The notes beneath the pieces were generated by a model. The model had not been told where the DNA came from. It saw only the letters and a program-made list of their open reading frames with translations, and did not search any database. 64,000 nt of DNA from GCA-020356105 sp964347475 (GTDB taxonomy: Bacteria; Pseudomonadota; Alphaproteobacteria; UBA8366; JADFVY01), in the NCBI GenBank assembly GCA_964347475.1, contig CAYFYY010000010.1, positions 16,662 to 80,661 of the forward strand, given 5' to 3'. This document shows, piece by piece, positions 43,183-53,591 of the stretch. Position 1 is the first letter of the stretch; each line of letters starts with the position of its first letter. The position numbers and the translations under genes were made by a program.

Positions 43183-44133
43183 ATGAAAAGGTTCAAGAAT
43201 GTGCTCGTTATTTACGACGACGCGATCGGCGGAGATGACGCGCTCACCCAGGCCGTGGCGCTGAGTATCGAGAACCAAGCCCGACTGACGATCGCAACGA
43301 TCCTTCGCGACGGGCAGGGCGCCAGCCTGCGCGCCGAAGCTGAGAAACGCAATGAACGGCTGGTGGCGGGCGGGCGGCATGCCGGTGTCAGGGAGGTCGG
43401 TGGCCTTGTTCTGACGGGTATTCCTTTCGAGGCGATCATTCGCCGGGTCATGCGGCAACACCACGACCTGGTGATCATTAGCGCCGAGGCGGGGAAAACC
43501 CGTCGTGACGTGTTTTTCGGAGGCGCCGCGGCACATCTCATCAGAAAGTGTCCCTGTCCCGTTTGGGTGATCAGGCCGGGCCAGGCCGTTCCCTACAAGA
43601 GTATTCTTGCCGCCATTGACCCGAAGCCGGATCTGCCCCATGACCATCTCAACGTGAAGATCATGGATTTGGCGGCGTCGCTGGCATCGCGCGATCAGGC
43701 CCAGCTGCATGTCGTCCATGCCTGGGACGTCGATGGCAGGGACCTCGACTCAATCAAGTCGGAAATCAGTGCACAGCGGCGTGAGGCGATCCTCCAGAGA
43801 CACGAAGCCAAGCATCAGCGCGCGGCAAATGAACTGCTGGCGCGCTATCCGATGGACAAGATCAGCAATCGTCTGCACCTACCCCGCGACCTGCCGGAAC
43901 GCGCCATCGTCAGCCTGACGGAACGCGAACAGGTCGATCTTGTCGTAATGGGTACGGAAGGGCGATTCGGCCTTCACGGTTTCATTCTCGGCAACGCCGT
44001 GGAAGCCGTACTGCGTTCCGTGAAGTGCGGCATTCTGGCCGTGAAACCCGATAATTTCGAAACACCGGTCGCGCTGCCGGACACGGTCCTTGTCGGGACC
44101 AGCAATATGGAATCACCGGGCCGAGCCGCCTAG
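43183..44133 (+). CDS. Tandem-domain universal stress protein, UspE-like
   Basis: The 316-residue cytoplasmic protein has two UspA domains (about 1-140 and 145-300). The second ends with the nucleotide-binding pattern GTEGRFGLHGFILGN, G-x2-G-x9-G-N, and the first with a partly matching AEAGKTRRDVFFGGAA. Such proteins support survival under stress by ATP-dependent but poorly defined means. It is divergent from the OxyR-like gene and 82 bases upstream of nhaA on the same strand. Confidence 0.86.
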   Translation: MKRFKNVLVIYDDAIGGDDALTQAVALSIENQARLTIATILRDGQGASLRAEAEKRNERLVAGGRHAGVREVGGLVLTGIPFEAIIRRVMRQHHDLVIISAEAGKTRRDVFFGGAAAHLIRKCPCPVWVIRPGQAVPYKSILAAIDPKPDLPHDHLNVKIMDLAASLASRDQAQLHVVHAWDVDGRDLDSIKSEISAQRREAILQRHEAKHQRAANELLARYPMDKISNRLHLPRDLPERAIVSLTEREQVDLVVMGTEGRFGLHGFILGNAVEAVLRSVKCGILAVKPDNFETPVALPDTVLVGTSNMESPGRAA

Positions 44134-44215
44134 CGTATCGCCCGAACTCACTGATTTTCAACGGATTTCTTGCACTGACAGGTGCCCGAGCGGGCGCAAT
44201 CTTCGGGAGGCAGAG

Positions 44216-45469
44216 ATGAAAGCGACATTGGCAAAAGCGGTGGATATCAAGCGCGGTGCGCAGGCGTTCTTCCAACACGAGGCCGCCGGCGGGATCGTGC
44301 TGATGGCTGCCGCGGCTGCCGCGCTGGCGCTCGACAATTCGCCGTTGAGCTGGCTGTACGACATGTTGTTGGGCACGCCCGTCATTTTCCAGATCGGCGC
44401 GCTTGCGATCGACAAGCCGCTTCTGCTCTGGATCAATGACGGCTTGATGGCGATCTTCTTTTTCCTCGTCGGCCTCGAGATCAAACGCGAAATCGTCGAC
44501 GGCAGGCTGTCGAGCGTGCAGAAGGCGTCGCTGCCGGTCCTGGCGGCCATTGGCGGCATGGTTGTCCCCGCCTTGATTTACATCTCGGTGAACTGGGGCG
44601 ATCCCGAAGCGCTGCGAGGCTGGGCAGTGCCGACGGCGACCGACATCGCGTTTGCCCTCGGCGTGCTTGCGCTCTTGGGCTCGCGCGTCCCGGCGGCTCT
44701 GAAAGTCTTTCTCCTGGCGCTGGCCATTATCGACGATCTGGGCGCCATCATCATCATTGCGGTGTTCTACACCTCGCAGCTCTCCCTCGGCGTTCTCGGA
44801 ATCGCCGCGCTCGGCATTTCGGTGCTCGCCTATCTCAACAGCCGTGGCGTGCAACGCGTTGCTCCGTACCTTGTCACGGGGCTGATTATCTGGGTATGTG
44901 TCCTGAAATCGGGCGTTCACGCGACCTTGGCCGGTGTGGTCGTGGCCCTGTTCATTCCCCTGAAGACCCCTGAGGACGCGCAAGAGTCCCCGCTGAAACG
45001 GATCGAGCACGGGCTCGCCCCATGGGTGGCGTTCGGGGTCATGCCGGTCTTCGCCTTTGCCAATGCTGGCGTGGCGCTGCACACCCTGTCGCTGGGCGAC
45101 CTGTTCGCCGGAATCCCGCTCGGCATTCTCGCGGGCCTGTTTGTGGGCAAGCAGCTGGGTATTTTCGGCAGCATCTGGCTGGCGGTGAAGCTTGGCGTTT
45201 CCCGCCTGCCGGAGGGTGTCGGCTGGCTGCAGATATATGGCGTTTCCGCGCTTGCCGGCATCGGCTTCACGATGAGCCTGTTCATCGGCACGCTGGCGTT
45301 CTCGGGCCCCGACCATGCCGTCGCCGTCCGCCTTGGCGTGCTTGCCGGCTCCGTGATGTCGGCCCTGCTGGGGTATGCCGTCCTGCGGTTCTCGGCGGAG
45401 CCGGTCGGCAGCCGGTCCGACGACAGGTCCTTTAGCGGCGGGCGCGTCGCCGACCGGTCACCGGCCTGA
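44216..45469 (+). CDS. nhaA: Na+/H+ antiporter NhaA
   Basis: The 417-residue inner-membrane antiporter exchanges cytoplasmic Na+ or Li+ for protons. Key features are visible: the Asp in VPTATDIAFALGVLALLG and the adjacent Asp pair in ALAIIDDLGAIIIIA, which form the ion site, plus GFTMSLFIGTLAF near the C-terminus. The ATG at 44216 has GGGAGG upstream. It follows the stress protein on the same strand, so the two may share control by the OxyR-like regulator. The short Arg/Ser-rich C-tail is not conserved. Confidence 0.93.
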   Translation: MKATLAKAVDIKRGAQAFFQHEAAGGIVLMAAAAAALALDNSPLSWLYDMLLGTPVIFQIGALAIDKPLLLWINDGLMAIFFFLVGLEIKREIVDGRLSSVQKASLPVLAAIGGMVVPALIYISVNWGDPEALRGWAVPTATDIAFALGVLALLGSRVPAALKVFLLALAIIDDLGAIIIIAVFYTSQLSLGVLGIAALGISVLAYLNSRGVQRVAPYLVTGLIIWVCVLKSGVHATLAGVVVALFIPLKTPEDAQESPLKRIEHGLAPWVAFGVMPVFAFANAGVALHTLSLGDLFAGIPLGILAGLFVGKQLGIFGSIWLAVKLGVSRLPEGVGWLQIYGVSALAGIGFTMSLFIGTLAFSGPDHAVAVRLGVLAGSVMSALLGYAVLRFSAEPVGSRSDDRSFSGGRVADRSPA

Positions 45470-45575
45470 GGCCTGGCGTCGCCCTCGCGGGATGCGCCCG
45501 ACGCGGTGAATCCAGGGCCGGCCAGCGGTTGAGGTCAGCGGATCCTGGGGTGTCGGCGAGGCCCGGCGAGGGTCA

Positions 45576-46133
45576 TCATTTCTCGCGGCGCAACGTGATG
45601 TCGACCATCAGAGAGCCGGCCAGCGCCTCGAGCGCGTGGCGCAGCTCGTCACCACTTAAGCCGGCCGGTACGCGGACCTGCGCCTCGGCATAGAACATCT
45701 GGCCGCCGCTCATCGGCGCCTCGCGGATGTCGGTCTCCATGTCTTCGACGCTGACGCCGCGCTCGGCGAGGCAATGGGTGATGTCGCGCAGGATTCCGGG
45801 CTGGTCCGGGCCGACGAGGTCGAGGGTGTATAAGGCGCCTTCGGGCGGCGCGGCCCTCTTCGCCGGCGCCTTTCCGGGCTCTCCCGCCGGCTCCCCGGCG
45901 TCCTCGACGGTCAGGTGGAAGCCTTCCTTCTCGAGCGCCGCCAGCGCCTTCTTGAGGGCGGAAACCTTCTTCGGCGGAATCTCGACGCGGGCAATTCCGG
46001 CGAACTTCTCGGCCAGATGGGCCATGCGGCTGTCCAGCCAGTTGCCGCCCTCCGCGGCCACCGTCTCGGACAACCGCTCCACGAGGCCGGGCCGATCCTC
46101 GGCGATGAAGGTCAAAACGAGTGTCTTTGCCAT
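45576..46133 (-). CDS. Two-ACT-domain protein, glycine cleavage regulator GcvR-like
   Basis: The 185-residue product has two ACT domains: TFIAEDRPGLVERLSETVAAEGGNW (residues 8-32) and DLVGPDQPGILRDITHCLAERGVSVE (about 104-129). A Pro/Ala/Gly-rich linker joins them. This is the layout of GcvR, which binds glycine and represses gcvTHP through GcvA in Enterobacteria. No gcv genes are nearby. The ATG at 46133 fits the start of the first ACT domain. It faces nhaA tail to tail. Confidence 0.82.
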   Translation of the reverse strand: MAKTLVLTFIAEDRPGLVERLSETVAAEGGNWLDSRMAHLAEKFAGIARVEIPPKKVSALKKALAALEKEGFHLTVEDAGEPAGEPGKAPAKRAAPPEGALYTLDLVGPDQPGILRDITHCLAERGVSVEDMETDIREAPMSGGQMFYAEAQVRVPAGLSGDELRHALEALAGSLMVDITLRREK

Positions 46134-46249
46134 GATGGGTGTCCCCCTGCCGGTGCGCGGCGCGACCTGTCCGGGCGACATTAGCAACCGTTCGTCCCCT
46201 TCGCCAGTGCGGTTGTCGGCCAGGATGTGCAGGGCAGGGCGTGCCGTCG

Positions 46250-46903
46250 TCAGGCGAGCCTTTCGCCGCCCCGCACCGGTGCGGGCAGCCGGTTGCCGGG
46301 CGGTGCCAGCGGGCAGGTCCAGTCCGGCGAATGGGCGCAGGACGGGTGGTAGGCGAAGTTGAAGTCGAGCACCAGACGGCCGTCCTCGACGCCGAGATCG
46401 GCGCCCTTGATCGAGTCCAGGAGATAACGGCCGGCGCCGAAGGTCTCATCGCCCGAGGTGGCGTCGGTGAAGGGAAGGAACAGGCCGCCGCCATAGCCGG
46501 CGATCCAGTAGACGGTGAGCTCGCCGCCCAGGGCGGGGGCGAGACCCTCGGTGCGGCCGGCGGGCGCCAGCCGCACCGTCCCGTCCATGCCGAGCTCGAC
46601 GCGCTCCTCGGCGCGATCCGTCACCGCACCCAGCGCCGCGGTGAAACGCAGCGACGGATCGTAGGGGTAGCAGGGCAGGCCGCGGAACCCGGCGCGGGCC
46701 GCTTCCGGCAGGGGCGATTGCGGATGATCGGCGAACAGGGCGTCGCGCGTGCGCCGCCAGTCCTCCCAGGCGATCGCCGGGTCCGACGCGCCGCGGATGC
46801 GGGCGTAAAGGGCAGCGACCTGGCGGCGCCAGTCGGCCAGTTGCAGGGCGGGGTTTTCGGGAGCGGTGGCCGGCGGGCGGCTCGCGATCGGTTCTCCGAG
46901 CAT
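46250..46903 (-). CDS. DUF1684 domain protein
   Basis: The 217-residue product matches DUF1684: WEDWRRTRDALFADHPQSPLP, then FRGLPCYPYDPSLRF, then LDSIKGADLG and the C-terminal LDFNFAYHPSCAHSPDWTCP with paired cysteines, and PPGNRLPAPV. Function is unknown; family members are usually soluble or lipoproteins, and no signal is seen here. The ATG at 46903 sits before a typical family N-terminus. It diverges from the SOS mutagenesis genes. Confidence 0.83.
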   Translation of the reverse strand: MLGEPIASRPPATAPENPALQLADWRRQVAALYARIRGASDPAIAWEDWRRTRDALFADHPQSPLPEAARAGFRGLPCYPYDPSLRFTAALGAVTDRAEERVELGMDGTVRLAPAGRTEGLAPALGGELTVYWIAGYGGGLFLPFTDATSGDETFGAGRYLLDSIKGADLGVEDGRLVLDFNFAYHPSCAHSPDWTCPLAPPGNRLPAPVRGGERLA

Positions 46904-46975
46904 GGCGGGCAGACTCGCAGTTGGCGGTCGCGTCGCCAACGGCCGATCACGGGAATGTGAACGGGAGGGCTCCGC

Positions 46976-47016
46976 TTGACTCCATTTGCGGTTCCGCGTT
47001 AGAACAAAACAGGAAC
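46976..47016 (+). promoter_or_regulatory. SOS promoter with LexA box (GTTC-N7-GTTC) for imuA-imuB-dnaE2
   Basis: GAAC at 47002-47005 and at 47013-47016 are spaced by seven bases; on the other strand this reads GTTC-N7-GTTC, the alphaproteobacterial LexA box. A good -35 hexamer, TTGACT, lies at 46976-46981, and the box would cover the -10 region and transcription start. It accounts for DNA-damage control of the downstream mutasome. Confidence 0.8.
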
Positions 47017-47039
47017 AAACTGCACGACGGATGGCCGAC

Positions 47040-47870
47040 ATGACCCGCTGGACCAGCCGGGATCGCCTCGAATCGCTCCGCACCGCGGTGGCGCGTATCG
47101 AGCGCGGGCCGACGGCGCGGGCTGGCGTGCTGCCGCTCGGCGTCCCGGTGATCGACGCGTCGCTCGGCGAGGGTGGCCTGCGCATTGGCGCGCTGCATGA
47201 GGTCGCGGGGCCGGCGGCGGACGGGTTTGCGGCCGTGCTGGCCGGGCGGCTGGCGGCAAGCGCCGGCGGGACGGTGCTGTGGTGCATGGCTGGGCAGCGA
47301 TGCGGCGCGCTCCACCCGCCGGGCCTCGCCATGCTCGGGCTGGCGCCGGCACGGCTGCTGCTGGTGCGTTGCCGCAACCGGATCGAGCTGCTGGCGGCGG
47401 CAGAGGAGGGGGTACGCACCGCCGGCCTCGCCGCGGTGGTGATGGAAGCCGATCGCCCGCCCGGGATGACGGCGGTACGCCGGCTGCAGCTGGCGGCCGA
47501 GACCGGCGGGGTGACGGGGATCCTGCTGTGCCGTGGCGCCGGCAGGCGCCATGGCGCCATGGCGCCAGATTCTGGCGTTGATCGGCACCAGCCCGCTCCC
47601 CCACCCGGCCACCCACAGCGTACGATACCGTTGGGTGGCCGGGTGGGGGAGCGGGCCGGTGCCGGCTCCACGATAGTGGAGCGCACGCCAGATTTCTTGC
47701 CGCCGAGTCCGGCGGTCAGCCGCTGGCATGTGGATCATGCGCCGGGCCGGGGCGGGATGTGCTGGCGGCTGTCGCTCCTGCGCTGCCGCGGCGGCGGGAC
47801 AGGCGAATGGATGGTGGGCTGGGATGAGAAAACGCATCGTCTCGCTGTGGTTCCCTCGCCTCGCGACTGA
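47040..47870 (+). CDS. imuA: ImuA, RecA-like SOS mutagenesis accessory protein, with an internal palindromic insert
   Basis: ImuA works with ImuB and DnaE2 in damage-induced translesion synthesis. The 276-residue product has the expected N-terminus (LESLRTAVARIERG), LPLGVPVIDASLGEGGLRIGALHEVAG and a degenerate RecA-like core, then SRWHVD and a C-terminal WDEKTHRL-type end. Between about residues 181 and 208 the coding sequence is a near-perfect 80-base palindrome (47584-47663) encoding a Pro/Gly/Arg-rich stretch, read in frame. ATG 47040 is chosen with GGATGG upstream; ATG 47031 is equally possible. It overlaps imuB by 47 bases. Confidence 0.83.
   Translation: MTRWTSRDRLESLRTAVARIERGPTARAGVLPLGVPVIDASLGEGGLRIGALHEVAGPAADGFAAVLAGRLAASAGGTVLWCMAGQRCGALHPPGLAMLGLAPARLLLVRCRNRIELLAAAEEGVRTAGLAAVVMEADRPPGMTAVRRLQLAAETGGVTGILLCRGAGRRHGAMAPDSGVDRHQPAPPPGHPQRTIPLGGRVGERAGAGSTIVERTPDFLPPSPAVSRWHVDHAPGRGGMCWRLSLLRCRGGGTGEWMVGWDEKTHRLAVVPSPRD
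47584..47663. repeat. Near-perfect palindrome inside imuA
   Basis: Two 32-base arms (47584-47615 and 47632-47663) are complementary with a single mismatch and enclose a 16-base loop. The element is C-rich on one arm and G-rich on the other and reads through in the imuA frame. A smaller hairpin, CTCCAC/GTGGAG, follows at once. It has the look of a mobile palindromic element that landed in a coding region. Confidence 0.85.
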
Positions 47871-49320
47871 CCGCATCCTGCGGGAGCGCGGGGCCGGGCC
47901 GGACGGCCGGCCGCTGGCGGCGGTCACCGAGAGCGGCAACCGCATCCTGCTGTCCTGCGTCAGCCTGGCGGCGGAACGCGAGGGGCTCAGCCCCGGCATG
48001 ACGCTGGCCGATGCCCGCGCGGTGGCGGCGCGTCTGATGACGGTGCCGGCCGATCCGCGGGCCGACGCCGCGCTGCTGTCGCGCCTGGCGCGCTGGGCCG
48101 GGCGCTATACCCCGATCGTCGCGCGGGACGGGGCGGACGGGCTGTTCCTCGACATCACCGGCTGCGCCCATCTGTTCGGCGGAGAGGCGGCGCTGCTGGC
48201 CGACATGGCGGCGCGGCTGGAGGGGCTGGGATTCGCACTGTCCGCGGCGCTCGCCGACACCGCCGGCGCGGCCTGGGCGCTGGCCCGGCACGGCCGTCCC
48301 GGCGCCATCGCCCCGCCCGGCGGCACGGCGCGGGCGCTGGAGCGGCTGCCGGTGGCGGCGCTCCGGCTCGACCGGGAGACCACCGCCGGCCTCGCCCATC
48401 TCGGGCTGCGGCGGATCGGCGACCTCTACGGCTTGCCGCGCGGGTCGCTGGCCGCCCGCTTCGGGGCCGGGACGGTACGGCAGCTCGACCAGGCGCTCGG
48501 CCATGCCGAGGAGCCGCTGCAGGCGGTACGGCCGTCCGCGCCGCCGTCGGCCCGGATTCCTTTCGCCGAGCCGATCGCCGCCCGCGCCGACATCGACACC
48601 GCGCTCGCCTGGCTGCTGGCGGAGCTGTGCCGCCGGCTGGAGGGGCTGGGGCGCGGCGCGCGGCGGCTCGAGCTCGCCTGCCACCGGGTCGACGGCACGG
48701 CGCAGATGCTCGCCGTCGGCACCGCCCGGCCGCTGCGCGATGCGGCGGCGCTGGCCCGCCTGTTCCACGACCGGCTGGACACGGTCGATCCCGGCTTCGG
48801 CATCGAGGCGATGATTCTCGTCGCGCCGGCCAGCGAGGCGCTGTCGCCGGCGCAGGGGACGACGGACTCGCGGCGCGATGCCGGGGAAGGTGCAGCTGCA
48901 CTGATCGACCGGCTGGGCAACCGCTTCGGCTTCGGGCGGCTGCGCCGCGTGGTCCCGGTCGACAGCCACTTGCCGGACCGTGCCTGGCGCCCGGTCTCGC
49001 CCCTGGAAACGGTGGACGCGGTGCCCGGCCCGGCCACGCCGCTGCGCCCGGCCCGCCTGTTCGCGCGGCCCGAGCCGGTGGCGGCGGAAGGGGACGGCGG
49101 GGACGGGCCGCCCGCCGCCTTCCGCTGGCGCGGCCGCCGCCATGCGGTGTGCGCGGCCGAGGGGCCGGAGCGTATCGCCCCGGAATGGTGGCGCGACGAT
49201 CCGGCCTGGCGCGACGGTGTGCGCGACTACTGGCGCCTCGAGGATGCGGCCGGCCGCCGCTTCTGGCTGTGCCGCGTCGGCGACCCCCCGCAATGGCATC
49301 TGCACGGGCTGTTCGGGTAG
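47824..49320 (+). CDS. imuB: ImuB, Y-family polymerase-like SOS mutagenesis protein
   Basis: The 498-residue product is related to DinB-family polymerases: KRIVSLWFPRLATDRIL, SPGMTLADARAVAARL, GADGLFLDITGCAHLFGGE and the helix-hairpin-helix GLRRIGDLYGLPRG. Known ImuB proteins lack the catalytic acidic residues and act as the hub linking DnaE2 and ImuA to the beta clamp. The C-terminal part is the ImuB-specific extension (APEWWRDD, RDYWRLED). The ATG at 47824 lies inside the end of imuA. Confidence 0.88.
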   Translation: MRKRIVSLWFPRLATDRILRERGAGPDGRPLAAVTESGNRILLSCVSLAAEREGLSPGMTLADARAVAARLMTVPADPRADAALLSRLARWAGRYTPIVARDGADGLFLDITGCAHLFGGEAALLADMAARLEGLGFALSAALADTAGAAWALARHGRPGAIAPPGGTARALERLPVAALRLDRETTAGLAHLGLRRIGDLYGLPRGSLAARFGAGTVRQLDQALGHAEEPLQAVRPSAPPSARIPFAEPIAARADIDTALAWLLAELCRRLEGLGRGARRLELACHRVDGTAQMLAVGTARPLRDAAALARLFHDRLDTVDPGFGIEAMILVAPASEALSPAQGTTDSRRDAGEGAAALIDRLGNRFGFGRLRRVVPVDSHLPDRAWRPVSPLETVDAVPGPATPLRPARLFARPEPVAAEGDGGDGPPAAFRWRGRRHAVCAAEGPERIAPEWWRDDPAWRDGVRDYWRLEDAAGRRFWLCRVGDPPQWHLHGLFG

Positions 49321-49342
49321 AACGGGCAGAAGGGAGAAGACG

Positions 49343-49576
49343 ATGGCGACAGTGACGATCCGAAATCTCGACGAAGCGGTGGTCGAAGCACTCAAGAAAC
49401 GGGCGCGTGCCAACAACCGGTCGCTCGAGGGCGAGCTTCGGCACATCCTGACCGCTGCCGCGGGATCGCCCGGGCCGGTCGACCTTCGGGCGCTGGCCGA
49501 ACGCATTGCCGCAATGACCCCGGACCGGCCGCAGACCGACAGCGTCGACCTGCTGCGCGAGGATCGGCGGCGTTAG
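49343..49576 (+). CDS. Lone ribbon-helix-helix antitoxin, FitA/VapB-like
   Basis: The 77-residue product begins MATVTIRNLDEAVVEALKKRA, then NNRSLEGELRHIL, the standard FitA/VapB-type ribbon-helix-helix DNA-binding domain (residues 1-40). The C-terminal tail would wrap a PIN-domain toxin. GGGAGAAG precedes the ATG. No toxin gene follows: the space before dnaE2 is filled by a palindromic repeat. It sits 22 bases after imuB inside the SOS operon. Confidence 0.82.
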   Translation: MATVTIRNLDEAVVEALKKRARANNRSLEGELRHILTAAAGSPGPVDLRALAERIAAMTPDRPQTDSVDLLREDRRR

Positions 49577-49599
49577 CCTGCCATGGCCGCGGCATCGCC

Positions 49600-49696
49600 C
49601 CCCCACCCAACCCTCCCCCGCCAGGGGGGAGGGCTTTATGGTGTGAACTGGCTCCAATTAACCCTCCCCCTTGATGGGGGAGGGCAGGGTGGGGGT
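49600..49696. repeat. Compound C-rich/G-rich palindromic repeat before dnaE2
   Basis: The outer arms (49600-49619, a C-run block, and 49676-49696, a G-run block) are inverted. Each half also forms its own hairpin: CCCTCCCCC with GGGGGAGGG at 49611-49633 and again at 49662-49684. The element fills nearly the whole gap between the antitoxin and dnaE2. It belongs to the scattered intergenic palindrome class. Confidence 0.75.
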
Positions 49697-49719
49697 GACC
49701 GTCAGTGGGGAGCATTCCC

Positions 49720-52976
<3,257 letters not shown>

Positions 52977-52983
<7 letters not shown>

Positions 52984-53567
52984 AGCGGGCCACCTGCGGC
53001 TTCACGCTCGCAGGAGAACTCTACAAGGGGGAGCTGACCACCTCTCTCCTCCCAGTATCGCTTATAGCGATAATAGATGATCATAATCATGTCCCCGCCA
53101 ACCATCGCCCGAGGCATCGCGTCATCAATGTCCTGCTCAATCACGACGATGAACGGGCGCGGCGTCATCTTCCAGTGAAGCCCCGGCCACAGGAATTCGA
53201 AATTATAGGTGTACCGGGTCACGTATAGAATCCTCTGTTCCCTGTCGACGGCCACAATCGAGAATTCGGGTGGCTCAGACCACGTAACGCCGCGAACCAG
53301 ATAGGGGATGTCGTCGTCCAGAAGTTTGATCGGACCTCTCGCGAGGCCCACGTATTCCTCTGGTGTCAATCTGACGAAGGAGACCTGTTCGAGTCTCTCG
53401 ACTGCCTCGATCCGCCGTTCACACTGAATGTCGATAATGCGTGTCGGTGCGACGAATTCGACATGACCATCTTCGAATTCGAACGCTTGCGACCACGGAT
53501 GCGGCGTATAGCGAACGCAGCCGCCGAGCGCGAGGGCAATCAGTACCGCGAGGACGGGCTTCCGCAT
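52977..53567 (-). CDS. Lipoprotein of unknown function
   Basis: The 196-residue product has a lipoprotein signal, MRKPVLAVLIALALGGC, with the acylated Cys in LALGGC. The mature part is rich in aromatic and acidic residues (WSQAFEFEDG, YVTRYTYNFEFLWPGLHW). I do not recognise the family. It is distinctly less GC-rich than the genes around it, which suggests transfer or low expression constraint. The ATG at 53567 is fixed by the signal peptide. It converges on dnaE2 with a seven-base overlap. Confidence 0.7.
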
Positions 53568-53591
53568 TCCCGTTTCACGCAAGACGAAGCG

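Noticed and set aside
45470..45575. Possible terminator between nhaA and the GcvR-like gene
   Set aside because: Several GC-rich short complementarities exist but none forms a clear stem followed by T residues.
47541..47566. Repeated GGCGCCAT units in imuA
   Set aside because: Only two to three copies; probably part of the GC-rich flank of the palindrome, not an independent tandem repeat.
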